NCBI RefSeq assembly: GCF_004341845.1
Contig: NZ_SLVB01000014.1
Location: 33,735-97,734, forward strand
Length of the DNA: 64,000 nucleotides
Direction: 5' to 3'
From: Novosphingobium sp. PhB165
GTDB taxonomy: Bacteria; Pseudomonadota; Alphaproteobacteria; Sphingomonadales; Sphingomonadaceae
Shown: positions 9,148-18,080 of the stretch, one piece after another
How the letters are laid out: each line of letters opens with the position of its first letter
Numbering within the stretch: the first letter of the stretch is position 1
Translations under genes and position numbers: made by a program
The notes under the pieces: model-generated
What the model was told of the DNA's origin: nothing
Database searches by the model: none
Seen by the model: the letters and a program-made list of their open reading frames with translations, nothing else

Positions 9148-10376
9148 GCGTCTCTCCCACGGAAATCCGCAGTGCCCTGTTGGCCCGCCGCGAGATCGCG
9201 CTGATCGACGTGCGGCAGGAGGCCCAGTTTGCGCTCGGGCATCCGCTGTTTGCCGCGCAGATCCCGCTGCAACGCATCGCGATTGAGGCGCCCTGGCGCA
9301 TTCCGCGCAAGGACACCCCGATCGTCGTCTACGATGACGGCGAGGGCCTTTCCGAACCGGCATCGCATCAGTTTCGCGCGCTGGGTTACACCCACGTCGA
9401 TGTGCTGGAGGGCGGCCTCTCCGGCTGGCGCGCGGCGGGATACGAACTGTTCGAGGATGTGAACAGCTACTCCAAGGCATTTGGCGAACTGGTCGAGCAT
9501 CGCCGTCATACCCCCTCGCTGCCTGCGCCCGACGTGCTGGCTCTGATCGAGGAGAAGGCGAACATCGCCATCCTCGATGCCCGCCGCTTCGACGAATATG
9601 CGACGATGAGCATCCCAGGCGGCCGCAGTGTGCCGGGCGCCGAACTCGTGCTGCGCGCCCCGGTCGCCGCGCCCGATCCGGACACGACGATCATCGTCAA
9701 CTGCGCCGGGCGCACACGCAGCATCATCGGCACGCAGTCGCTTATCAATGCGGGTTTGCCGAACAGGATCTTTGCCCTGCGCAACGGCACGATCGGCTGG
9801 ACGCTCGCCGGGCAATTGCTGGAGACCGGGCGGCAGGAGAGCGTGGAAACCGGGCAGGACGGCGAGCTGGACGTAGCGCGCGAGCGCGCCCGCGATGTCG
9901 CTTATCGCGCCGGCGTGCGCCGGATCGACAGCGACGATCTCAGGGCGCTCCTCGCCGAGAGCGACCGCACGCTCTATCGCTTCGACGTGCGCCAGGCCGC
10001 CGACTTCGCGGCCGGACACCCTGCAGGCTTTCGCAATGCGCCGGGCGGCCAGCTCGTTCAGGAGACCGACCACTTCGCGCCCGTGCGCGGCGCCCGCATC
10101 GTGCTGGCGGACGACCTCGGCCCGCGTGCCGACATGACGGCGTCCTGGCTCGCGCAGCTCGGCTGGGACGTGCTGGTCTTGGCGGATGCCTTCGACGGCC
10201 CACTCGAAACCGGTGAGGACGGCGCACCGGCGCCGCGCGGTCCCGAGGGGCGCTACAAGCGCCCCTACGAGGGCACCGACAACCGCGCGGCCGCAATGCA
10301 GGCTTATCTGGACTGGGAATATGGCCTCGTCGCCCAGCTGGAGCGCGACGGCACCCACGGCTTCTTCGTCATCTGA
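9144..10376 (+). CDS. Triple-rhodanese-domain sulfurtransferase
   Basis: Cytoplasmic protein of 410 residues with three rhodanese-like domains, near 5-105, 125-235 and 270-350. Only the second has a catalytic Cys (Cys187 in VNCAGRTRS). The equivalent loops of the first (VVYDDGEG) and third (VLADDLG) carry Asp, so those domains are probably structural. A conserved-looking C-terminal tail follows. Active rhodaneses move sulfane sulfur to an acceptor such as cyanide, sulfite or a protein thiol. Coupling to the thiol dioxygenase by a 4-nt overlap suggests a joint step, for example handling sulfite or persulfide arising from sulfonate cleavage. Confidence 0.85.
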   Translation: MSVSPTEIRSALLARREIALIDVRQEAQFALGHPLFAAQIPLQRIAIEAPWRIPRKDTPIVVYDDGEGLSEPASHQFRALGYTHVDVLEGGLSGWRAAGYELFEDVNSYSKAFGELVEHRRHTPSLPAPDVLALIEEKANIAILDARRFDEYATMSIPGGRSVPGAELVLRAPVAAPDPDTTIIVNCAGRTRSIIGTQSLINAGLPNRIFALRNGTIGWTLAGQLLETGRQESVETGQDGELDVARERARDVAYRAGVRRIDSDDLRALLAESDRTLYRFDVRQAADFAAGHPAGFRNAPGGQLVQETDHFAPVRGARIVLADDLGPRADMTASWLAQLGWDVLVLADAFDGPLETGEDGAPAPRGPEGRYKRPYEGTDNRAAAMQAYLDWEYGLVAQLERDGTHGFFVI

Positions 10377-10400
10377 TCATTCCCGCAGGGAGACCTTGTC

Positions 10401-11492
10401 ATGACCGTCAAATTCATCGGCTACATCGGCTTCAACGACAGTTCGGAAATCCACGCCGGCTCGCGCTCCCGCGTGCTCGACCGCGACTATGTGGAGGCCG
10501 CTGCCCGCGCACAGGAAGAGGGCGGGTTCGACCGGGTGCTGATCCCGTTCGGCTCCAGTTCGCCGGAGAGCCAGATCGTCGCCGCCCATGCCGCCGCGAT
10601 CACCACGCGCCTCGGCTTCCTTGTCGCGCACAGGCCCGGTTTCACCCAGCCGACTTTGGCTGCACGCCAACTGGCGACGCTGGACCAGCTTTCGGGCGGT
10701 CGCGTGGCCGTACACATCATCACCGGCGGCGCCGACGAGGAAATGGCGCGCGATGGTGACGCCCACACTCTCAAGGCCGAGCGCTACCTGCGCAGCGACG
10801 AGTACCTCGATGTGCTCAAGCGCGAATGGAACGAGCAGGCGCCGTTCGACCATTCCGGCCGCTTCTATGAAGTGCGCGGCGGTTTCAGCGCCGTGAAGCC
10901 GGACAACCTGCCGGTGTTCTTCGGCGGCTCCTCGCCCGAGGCGATCGAGGTCGCGGGCCGCCATGCCGATGTCTATGCGCTTTGGGGCGAGACGCTGGAG
11001 CAGGTCGGCGAAGCCGTGCGCACCGTGCGCCACGCGGCTGCCCGTCACGGGCGCAATCCCGGCTTCTCGCTCTCGCTGCGGCCGGTCATCGCCGATACCG
11101 AGGAAGCGGCGTGGAAAAAGGCCGACGAGATCACCGAGAAAGTCCGCGCCAATCGCGAGGCGGCGGGGCTGCCCACGAGCGGCCACCGCCCGCCTAATGC
11201 CGGATCGTTGCGCCTGCTTGAAACCGCGCAGACCCAGCGCCGCGACACCCGGCTCTGGACCGGCGTTGCCGCGCTTACCGGCGCTGCGGGCAACAGCACC
11301 GGCCTTGTCGGCACGCCCGAACAAGTCGCCGAGGCCCTGCTCGAATACTACGACATCGGCATCGATCACTTCCTGATCCGCGGCTTCGAACCGCTCGCGG
11401 ATGCCATCGACTATGGTCGCGATCTCATCCCGCTGGTGCGCGCGAAAGTCGCCGCGCGCGAGGGGGCGGACAAAGTGGCGCTGGCAAGCTGA
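10401..11492 (+). CDS. ssuD: FMNH2-dependent alkanesulfonate monooxygenase, SsuD family
   Basis: Bacterial-luciferase-like monooxygenase of 363 residues. SsuD enzymes split alkanesulfonates into aldehyde and sulfite using FMNH2 and O2. The family is recognisable from VLIPFGSSSPESQIVAAH, FLVAHRPGFTQPTLAARQ, a VHIITGG segment and FFGGSSPEAIEVAGRHAD. The ATG at 10401 has GGGAGA upstream and follows the rhodanese gene by 24 nt. Two-component monooxygenases need a flavin reductase (SsuE), but none is encoded in this operon or elsewhere in the window. The substrate could also be dimethyl sulfone (SfnG-like), so the symbol is by family. Confidence 0.82.
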   Translation: MTVKFIGYIGFNDSSEIHAGSRSRVLDRDYVEAAARAQEEGGFDRVLIPFGSSSPESQIVAAHAAAITTRLGFLVAHRPGFTQPTLAARQLATLDQLSGGRVAVHIITGGADEEMARDGDAHTLKAERYLRSDEYLDVLKREWNEQAPFDHSGRFYEVRGGFSAVKPDNLPVFFGGSSPEAIEVAGRHADVYALWGETLEQVGEAVRTVRHAAARHGRNPGFSLSLRPVIADTEEAAWKKADEITEKVRANREAAGLPTSGHRPPNAGSLRLLETAQTQRRDTRLWTGVAALTGAAGNSTGLVGTPEQVAEALLEYYDIGIDHFLIRGFEPLADAIDYGRDLIPLVRAKVAAREGADKVALAS

Positions 11493-11598
11493 AACGGCCT
11501 TCCCGCGCTTTGGAAATACTCACCTTCCTATCAGCCATCCGCGTTGGTTCGTCCCGGCCCACCCGCATAGCCTGAACCCACGCAGAAGGAGCAAAGAC

Positions 11599-12933
11599 AT
11601 GACCACCCGCCAACTCAAGCTGGGCTTCATCCTGCACGGCGTCGGCCCCGGCTGGGACGACTGGCGCCATCCCGACGCCCAGGTCGATGCCAGCACCAGC
11701 CTCTCGTTCTACACCCGGCAGGCACAGGCCGCGGAGCGCGGCAAGTTCGACTACCTGTTCGTGGCCGACAGCGTCTCGATCAACGCGCGGTCCTCTCCGC
11801 ACTACCTCAACCGCTTCGAACCGCTGACGATCCTTTCCGCCGTCGCGGCGGTGACCGAGCGCATCGGCCTCGTCGGCACGGCGACCGTCAGCTATACCGA
11901 GGCCTACAACCTCGCCCGCCAGTTCGCCTCGCTCGACCATATCAGCGGCGGGCGGGCCGGGTGGAACGTCGTTACCTCATGGCTGGAGGGGAGTGCCGCC
12001 AATTTCGGGCGCGACAAGCACCTCGATCATGACGTGCGTTACCGGCTGGCCGAGGAATACCTCGATGTCGTGAAAGGGCTCTGGGACAGCTGGGAAGACG
12101 ACGCGCTGGTCCGCGATAAGGCGACCGGCCAGTTCCTCGATCCCGACAAGCTCCATGAATTGGGCCACAAGGGCGAGTTCCTCTCCGTAAAGGGCCCGCT
12201 CAATATCTCGCGCTCACCGCAGGGCCAGCCGGTGATCTTCCAGGCGGGGTCCTCGGAAGACGGCCGCAACTTCGCCGCGCGCCATGCCGAGGCGATCTTC
12301 ACCCATCAGGAGGACCTCGCCGAGGGGCAGGCCTTCTACGCCGACGTCAAGGCCCGCGCGCGTGGTTTCGGCCGCGATCCCGAACAGCTTCTGGTGCTCC
12401 CGGGCGGCCGTCCCGTGGTCGGCTCCACCGAGGAGGAAGCCGAGCGGCTTTACGGCGAACTGGCGGGCCTCGTCAGTCTGGAGAACGCGCTCAGGGCGCT
12501 TGGACGCTCGTTCAACGACCATAATTTCAGCGTCTACGATCCCGACGGACCCTTCCCGCAGCATGTCGCCGAAGAGGGCCGCAAGAGCAACCAGAGCGCG
12601 TCCGAACGCGTGCTCGCCGATGCGGCGCGCGGGTTGACGCTGGGCGAGATCGCCCTGCGCGTCGCCACGCCGCGCAGCCACTTCACAGGCACGCCGGAGC
12701 AGATCGCGGACCGCTTCCAGCTCTGGCTCGAACAGCGCGGATCCGACGGTTTCAACTTGTTCGAATCCCTGCCCGGCCAGCTTGAGGTCTTCGTCGACCA
12801 CGTGGTGCCGATCCTTCAGGCGCGCGGGATCTACAAGCAGGACTACCCCGGCAGGACCCTGCGCGAGACACTGGGGCTGGATGTTCCCGAAAACCGCAAC
12901 ACCTCTGCGCGCCTGCGCCGCACGGCTGCCTGA
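11599..12933 (+). CDS. NtaA/SnaA/DszA-family flavin monooxygenase
   Basis: Luciferase-like monooxygenase of 444 residues of the NtaA/SnaA/DszA/DmoA branch, which oxidises bulky or sulfur-containing substrates with FMNH2 from a separate reductase. Family features include LGFILHGVGPGWDDWRHPDA at the start, FLFVADSV-like ADSVSINA, LDHISGGRAGWNVVTSW and NFGRD. A good Shine-Dalgarno (AAGGAG) precedes the ATG at 11599. It lies between ssuD and a TauD-type dioxygenase, so the operon holds several alternative C-S oxygenases. It is a paralogue of the gene at 34684-36012. Confidence 0.87.
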   Translation: MTTRQLKLGFILHGVGPGWDDWRHPDAQVDASTSLSFYTRQAQAAERGKFDYLFVADSVSINARSSPHYLNRFEPLTILSAVAAVTERIGLVGTATVSYTEAYNLARQFASLDHISGGRAGWNVVTSWLEGSAANFGRDKHLDHDVRYRLAEEYLDVVKGLWDSWEDDALVRDKATGQFLDPDKLHELGHKGEFLSVKGPLNISRSPQGQPVIFQAGSSEDGRNFAARHAEAIFTHQEDLAEGQAFYADVKARARGFGRDPEQLLVLPGGRPVVGSTEEEAERLYGELAGLVSLENALRALGRSFNDHNFSVYDPDGPFPQHVAEEGRKSNQSASERVLADAARGLTLGEIALRVATPRSHFTGTPEQIADRFQLWLEQRGSDGFNLFESLPGQLEVFVDHVVPILQARGIYKQDYPGRTLRETLGLDVPENRNTSARLRRTAA

Positions 12934-12956
12934 CACGCAAGGAAAGGAGAAGACTC

Positions 12957-13817
12957 ATGGCCAGAACCGCTTCCACTTTCGACGTTTCCAGCACGGATCT
13001 CGTCATCCGCCCGGTCCAGCCGAGCATCGGCGCCGAAGTCGAGGGCGTGGACCTTTCGAAACCCCTGACCGACGAGTTGCGCGCGACGATCCGCGCCGCA
13101 CTGCTCAAGTGGAAGGTCCTGTTCTTCCGCGACCAGTCGATCGACGATGCCCAGCAGGCGGCCTTCGCGGCGAACTTCGGCCCGCTCTATACCCATCCGA
13201 CCACCCGCCACGATGCGGCGAACAAGGAAGTCCACGCCATCGCCGCGCGGGAGGATCGGGAATACGAAAAGAAGCTCGGCTACAAGCTGAAGGCGGGCGA
13301 AGCCTATCACACCGATACGAGCTGGCGCCTCGTGCCGACATGGGGCGCGGTGCTGCGCGACGTGAACCTGCCGGAAGTGGGCGGCGACACGATCTGGGTG
13401 GATGCGAACCTCGCCTACGAGACGCTTTCACCCGAACTGAAGGAGCGGCTCGAAGGCAAGCACGTCACGCATAACTTCGTGCCCGCGCTGGAGCTTTCCG
13501 GCCACGAATATCCGATCGTCGCGCACAAGATCGTGCGTACCCACCGCGAGACCGGGCAGAAGATCCTCTGGGTCAATTTTTCGCAGCAGCCGCAGATCCT
13601 GGGGCTGGAACTGTCCGAAAGCCGCGAGCTGCTCGAAGAAGTGCTGCGCCAGTACAAGCGGCCCGATCTTCAGGCCCGCTTCTCGTGGCGGCCGGGCACG
13701 GTTGCGTTCTGGGACAACCGCGCCACGGTGCACTTCGCGGTGCGCAACTATGGCGACTTCCCGCGCGAACTGCACCGCATCCTGATCGCCGACGAACCGC
13801 TTTGGACGGACCTCTGA
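12957..13817 (+). CDS. TauD/TfdA-family alpha-ketoglutarate dioxygenase
   Basis: Fe(II)/2-oxoglutarate dioxygenase of 286 residues. The iron ligands are His118 and Asp120 in AYHTDTSW and the distal His in ATVHFAVRNY, and RELHRILI provides the Arg for 2-oxoglutarate. Family members include taurine dioxygenase and the alkylsulfatase AtsK, which release sulfite or sulfate from organosulfur compounds. It starts 23 nt after the NtaA-family gene with AAGGAGA upstream. Context supports a sulfonate or sulfate ester, and which one is not decidable. Confidence 0.88.
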   Translation: MARTASTFDVSSTDLVIRPVQPSIGAEVEGVDLSKPLTDELRATIRAALLKWKVLFFRDQSIDDAQQAAFAANFGPLYTHPTTRHDAANKEVHAIAAREDREYEKKLGYKLKAGEAYHTDTSWRLVPTWGAVLRDVNLPEVGGDTIWVDANLAYETLSPELKERLEGKHVTHNFVPALELSGHEYPIVAHKIVRTHRETGQKILWVNFSQQPQILGLELSESRELLEEVLRQYKRPDLQARFSWRPGTVAFWDNRATVHFAVRNYGDFPRELHRILIADEPLWTDL

Positions 13818-13820
13818 TTG

Positions 13821-14759
13821 ATGCTGGACAGACGCTATCTGCTTGCAGGACTTGCTACGACTTTCGCCCTGGCCGCTTGCGGCCGGGGCGCGGGCGCGCA
13901 TGCGGACGTGCTGCGCGTCGGCAGCCAGAAGGGCGGCACCAAGGCGCTGATGCTGGCCTCTGGCGCGCTCGACGGTGCGCCCTACAAAGTGGAATGGTCG
14001 GAATTCCCCGCCGCGCAGAACCTGCTGGAAGCGCTGGGCAGCAGCGCGGTCGATCTCGGGCTTGTCGGTGATGCCCCGTTCCAGTTTGCCTATCAGGCAG
14101 GCAGTCCGATCAAGGCGGTGGGCGCGCAGCGCACGCAAGGCCGGATCGACGGCGCGCTGTCGATCCTCGTGCCGGCTGGGTCGCCGGTCCATGACGGCAA
14201 TGGCCTGAAGGGCAGGCGGATTGCCACCACGCGCGGCAGTGTCGGCCATTATCTCGTGCTGCGTTCGATGATCGCTTCCGGCTTCAGACCCGAGGACGTG
14301 AAGATCGTGTTCCTCTCCCCCAGCGATTCCCGCGCGGCGCTCCAGAGCGGGGCGGTGGATGCCTGGTCCACCTGGATGCCCTATGTCGCAGCGGCGCAGG
14401 CCGAGGGCGACCGCATCGTCGTGGACGGACGTGACTTCGTGCAGGGCTACGGCTTCGAGATCGCGCCCGAGAGCGCCATCGCCAACAAGCGCGAGCAACT
14501 CGCCGATTTCCTGCGCCGCGAGGGCAAGGCGCTGGAATGGGCGAAGGGACACATCGATGACTATAGCGCCGTGCTGGCAAAGGAGACCGGCTTGCCCCTC
14601 GGCATCGCCCGCGAGACCGCGACGAAGAATATTCGCCTGCGTGTTCCTATCGATGACAGAGTTGTTGCCGATCAAAAAATCGTTCTGGATACATTTCGTA
14701 GATTTGGTGAAGTCAAGTCTGTTCGTCCGCTCGATAGTGCATTCGTATCTAATGTCTAA
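13821..14759 (+). CDS. SsuA-like periplasmic sulfonate-binding lipoprotein
   Basis: Solute-binding protein of 312 residues for an SsuABC/NMT1-type importer. The leader has an Arg pair and a lipobox (LAACG), so a periplasmic lipoprotein is likely. The mature domain opens with LRVGSQKGGTKALMLA and contains LVGDAPFQFAYQAGSP, typical of the SsuA/TauA fold. The ATG at 13821 follows the TauD-type stop by 3 nt; a TTG at 13818 is the alternative. The final 40 codons turn clearly AT-richer than the rest (ATTCGC, GTTGTTGCCGATCAAAAAATC), which may mark an old recombination endpoint. Confidence 0.87.
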   Translation: MLDRRYLLAGLATTFALAACGRGAGAHADVLRVGSQKGGTKALMLASGALDGAPYKVEWSEFPAAQNLLEALGSSAVDLGLVGDAPFQFAYQAGSPIKAVGAQRTQGRIDGALSILVPAGSPVHDGNGLKGRRIATTRGSVGHYLVLRSMIASGFRPEDVKIVFLSPSDSRAALQSGAVDAWSTWMPYVAAAQAEGDRIVVDGRDFVQGYGFEIAPESAIANKREQLADFLRREGKALEWAKGHIDDYSAVLAKETGLPLGIARETATKNIRLRVPIDDRVVADQKIVLDTFRRFGEVKSVRPLDSAFVSNV

Positions 14760-14796
14760 CTAAAGAAAATATTGCATAGGAATGAGATATTTCAAT

Positions 14797-14815
14797 TTCA
14801 ACCAATTTGGTTGAG
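14797..14815. promoter_or_regulatory. 19-bp dyad, candidate operator (site C)
   Basis: On the minus strand this reads CTCAACCAAATTGGTTGAA, almost the same as site A. The inner 14 bases CAACCAA-TTGGTTG form a near-perfect palindrome. It lies about 30 bp before the receptor start at 14845. Confidence 0.6.
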
Positions 14816-14844
14816 ATGGCACGAAGGCTCTTATATTTTTCGAT

Positions 14845-17385
14845 ATGAGGGTTGATGTGAAGAAATTTTCAATTTCCGGTCTACTTGTCGGCGTGTCGCT
14901 TCTGGCCATCTCTCCCGCTAGGGCAGAGGAGGCCGCCGATGAGGCAGCGGCAAACGCGGCGCCCGCCGAAGCAGATGGATCAGCCATTGTCATCACCGGT
15001 GTACGCGGGCGCATCCAGCGCTCGGTCGCCGACAGCCCGGTACCCATCGACGTCATCGGTCCTCAGGAACTGCGAAATACCGGGCGGACCGGGCTCAAGG
15101 AAATCCTCGGCAACATCATCCCGTCGCTGACGATGCCCGCGCTGGGCGGCGGCGGCACGTCGGCAAGCGTCCGGCCCATCGCGATCCGTGGCCTGTCCGG
15201 CGACTACGTGCTGGTGCTGGTCAACGGCAAGCGCCGCCATACGACCTCGCTCATCAACAATCTCTCGCGCGTTTCCGGCGGCTCCACGCCGGTCGACATC
15301 GACCTGATCCCCACCATCGGCGTCGGCCGGATCGAAGTGCTGCGCGACGGCGCGGCGGCGCAATACGGTTCGGACGCGATTTCCGGCGTCATCAACATCA
15401 TCCTCGACAATTCGCCGCAGGGCGGCGAAGTCTCGGTGACAGGCGGCCAGCTCTACCAGAAGGGCGGCGCGCTGGCGCAAGTTGCCGGAACCTACGGCCT
15501 GGGCCTTGGCGATGGCGGCTTTGCGCGCTTCGCGGTCGAGGCCAAGTATCACGACCGGGCGGATTCCTCGGGCGAACCGGTACCTTACATCTACCCGCTG
15601 GTGAACGGACAGCCCGACCCGCGCGAGGCCGATGCCGATCACCTGATCGCCGGCGGTTATGGACGCTCCAATCGCGACAAGATCGTCAACGCCAGTTACA
15701 ACGCCGAACTGCCGGTGGGTGACGACACCAGCCTCTACTCGTTCGCGACCCTCAGCCACCGGGACATCAAGGATGCGCGCGGTGCATTCTTCGCCGCGCC
15801 GACGGGTTATGGCGGGCTCGCCAATACGTCCGGTGCTTCCGTGCTGCCGCAGCTCTATCCCAGCGGCTTCCAGGCCTATCGACGGATCTGGGAATGGGAT
15901 TTCCAGGTCGCCTTGGGGCTGCGTTCCGAATTCGCCGGCTGGTCGCTGGATGTCTCGACCGGCTTCGGGCGGAACAATGTGAAGCTGGGTGCCGAAAATA
16001 CGCTCAACCCCTCGCTGGGGCCGGACAGCCCCACCAGCTTCTTCATGGGCCGCCAGAAGCAGGACTTGTGGGTCAACAATCTCGATCTCAGCCGTGACCT
16101 CGATCTCGGGCTTGCCAAGCCGGTCAGCCTGTCGCTCGGCGTGGAACAGCGCTGGGAGCGGTTCCAGAACCTCGCGGGCGAGCCGGACAGCTACCGCGAC
16201 GGTGGCTATGTGATCCCTGCGGACGGCACGCCGTTCGGCCTGCTCTATGGCGGTAAATCACCGTCGCCGGGGCTGGTTTCCTTCACCGGCACGTCCCCGG
16301 CGGACGCATCCAGCCTCAGCCGCAACAACGTGGCGGCCTATGTGGACGTCTCTACCGACCTGACGCCGGGCTGGTTTCTCGGCCTTGCCGGCCGGTTCGA
16401 GCATTATTCGGACAGCGCGGGGAACACCTTCAGCGCAAAGGCGTCGACCCGCGTCGAACTGACGAAGGGCCTTGCTCTGCGAGGCGGCGTCAACACCGGT
16501 TTCCGCGCGCCGTCGCTGGCGCAGACGGCATTCTCGACCACGCAGAACACCGTCACCGTGATCGGGGATGACCGCGTCTCCACCGTCTCGAAATTCCTGC
16601 CGGTGAACAGCGCGGCAGCCATCGCGCTGGGAGCCAAGCCGCTCAAGCCCGAGAAATCGCTCAATTTCACGGCAGGCGTGACATATGAAAACGGGCCGCT
16701 GCGCATCACGGTCGATGCCTACCAGATCCGCATCGACGACCGCATCGTCAAGACCGAGTTCCTCGGCACGGCGTCGAACGGCGGCGCGGCGATCAAGGAC
16801 ATCCTCGTTGCCAACGGTATCGACGACGTGGACAGCGCCCAGTTCTTCACCAATGCGATCGACACCCGCACGCGCGGTGTGGATGTGGTAGGCGAATATA
16901 CGCTGGATACCGCCGCGCTGGGCACGTTCCGCCTCAATGCCGCCTACAGCTACAACCGCACCAAAATCCTCCATGTGATCGACAATCCGGAAGAACTGAG
17001 CGATCTCAACGTCACTCTGTTCGGTCGCCAGGCGCAGCAGGATCTCGTCGTGGCGCTGCCGCGCAGCAAGGTCGTGCTGTCCAGCAACTGGTCGCTCGAC
17101 AGGCTGCGGGCGCTGTTGCGGGTGACGCGCTACGGGGAATATACCGAAGCCAGCAACGTCGCCGCGTCCGACCGCACTTTCGGCGCGAAATGGATCACGG
17201 ACGCGGAGGTCGGCTTCCAGCTCACGGAAAGCCTCGACATCGCCGTGGGCGCGAACAACCTCTTCGACGTCTACCCCCAGAAGAACGGCGCAGTCGCTTA
17301 CGATGGTTCAGGCCTCTATGGCAATTTTGCACCCTTCGGGCTCAGCGGCGGCTTCTATTATGCCCGTCTCGACGTGAAATTCTGA
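14845..17385 (+). CDS. TonB-dependent receptor
   Basis: Outer-membrane receptor of 846 residues. It has a signal peptide of about 27 residues (ends SPARA) and a TonB-box-like SAIVITGVRG. The plug carries VPIDVIGPQELRNTG, LVNGKRRHTT and RIEVLRDGAAAQYGSDAISG, and the C-terminal strand is YYARLDVKF. It is of the same subfamily as the receptors at 19628-22084 and 26933-29512 and differs from the one at 1370-4207. It follows the SsuA-like gene by 85 nt, with candidate operator site C between them. Likely substrate class is an organosulfur compound too large for porins. Confidence 0.92.
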   Translation: MRVDVKKFSISGLLVGVSLLAISPARAEEAADEAAANAAPAEADGSAIVITGVRGRIQRSVADSPVPIDVIGPQELRNTGRTGLKEILGNIIPSLTMPALGGGGTSASVRPIAIRGLSGDYVLVLVNGKRRHTTSLINNLSRVSGGSTPVDIDLIPTIGVGRIEVLRDGAAAQYGSDAISGVINIILDNSPQGGEVSVTGGQLYQKGGALAQVAGTYGLGLGDGGFARFAVEAKYHDRADSSGEPVPYIYPLVNGQPDPREADADHLIAGGYGRSNRDKIVNASYNAELPVGDDTSLYSFATLSHRDIKDARGAFFAAPTGYGGLANTSGASVLPQLYPSGFQAYRRIWEWDFQVALGLRSEFAGWSLDVSTGFGRNNVKLGAENTLNPSLGPDSPTSFFMGRQKQDLWVNNLDLSRDLDLGLAKPVSLSLGVEQRWERFQNLAGEPDSYRDGGYVIPADGTPFGLLYGGKSPSPGLVSFTGTSPADASSLSRNNVAAYVDVSTDLTPGWFLGLAGRFEHYSDSAGNTFSAKASTRVELTKGLALRGGVNTGFRAPSLAQTAFSTTQNTVTVIGDDRVSTVSKFLPVNSAAAIALGAKPLKPEKSLNFTAGVTYENGPLRITVDAYQIRIDDRIVKTEFLGTASNGGAAIKDILVANGIDDVDSAQFFTNAIDTRTRGVDVVGEYTLDTAALGTFRLNAAYSYNRTKILHVIDNPEELSDLNVTLFGRQAQQDLVVALPRSKVVLSSNWSLDRLRALLRVTRYGEYTEASNVAASDRTFGAKWITDAEVGFQLTESLDIAVGANNLFDVYPQKNGAVAYDGSGLYGNFAPFGLSGGFYYARLDVKF

Positions 17386-17515
17386 TCGGTCCATCGCCTG
17401 TCCCGAAACGCGTCGGCAGAAGGGTGTACGACAGTCCTGCAAGGCGAACAGGGATGGGGTTGTCAGCCTGCGCGGGCTCGGTCAGCTCGAATACGAAATC
17501 TGAGCCGACGACATC

Positions 17516-17542
17516 CTTTCCCGCAGTCCGGCTGCGGGAAAG
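17516..17542. terminator. Hairpin between convergent genes
   Basis: CTTTCCCGCAG, loop TCCGG, CTGCGGGAAAG: a perfect 11-bp stem between the convergent receptor (ends 17385) and RidA (ends 17567) genes. The A/T ends of the stem allow termination on either strand, although no long T-run follows. Confidence 0.5.
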
Positions 17543-17566
17543 GCATCGCATGTGGACGGGTATCCG

Positions 17567-18064
17567 CTATCGTGTCCGGGCAGCCGTGGCTTCGATCTCC
17601 ACGAGAAAGCCGGGATTGGCGAGCGCGGCAACCTGTACGGTCGAACGCGCAACGAGGTTGGGCTGGCCGGCGGTGCCGAAGAACTCGGAATAGGCCTGCT
17701 GGAAGCCCTGGAAATCCTGTTTCCCGCCCAGCCCGGGATCTCCGACCAGAAAGACGGTCAGCTTGATCACGTCGCCCAGCGTATAGCCCTGCGCTTTCAG
17801 AAGAGCGTCGATCTTGCGGAACACGCTGGTCGCCTGCGTTTTCGTATCGCCGTAAGTGGCCGGATCGGTCGGCGCTCCGGTGTTGTTCGCCGGGCTGGGC
17901 ACTTGTCCGCTGAGATAGAGATAAGTGGCATTGGCGGGGACCGTGACGCCTGCGAGGATAGGCGATCCGGCGGCGCCGGGATGCCGAACGATCTCTTCGG
18001 CATGCGCGGAGACGGCGCCGGTTAGGCTCAGGAGCGCGGCGGCCATGGGGACGAAAGATCTCAT
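17567..18064 (-). CDS. Exported RidA-family (YjgF/UK114) protein
   Basis: RidA-fold protein of 165 residues preceded by a signal peptide of about 20 residues (ends VSAHA). Most RidA proteins are cytoplasmic and hydrolyse reactive enamine/imine intermediates. Here the leader points to the periplasm. The mature part contains YLYLSGQVP, the trimer-forming core and the C-terminal FLVEIEATA. ATG at 18064 has AGGGAGA upstream and lies 16 nt after the amine oxidase stop. An oxidase that makes imines followed by an imine hydrolase, both exported, is a coherent pathway. This link is inference. Confidence 0.85.
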   Translation of the reverse strand: MRSFVPMAAALLSLTGAVSAHAEEIVRHPGAAGSPILAGVTVPANATYLYLSGQVPSPANNTGAPTDPATYGDTKTQATSVFRKIDALLKAQGYTLGDVIKLTVFLVGDPGLGGKQDFQGFQQAYSEFFGTAGQPNLVARSTVQVAALANPGFLVEIEATAARTR

Positions 18065-18080
18065 GCGTATTCTCCCTGAT

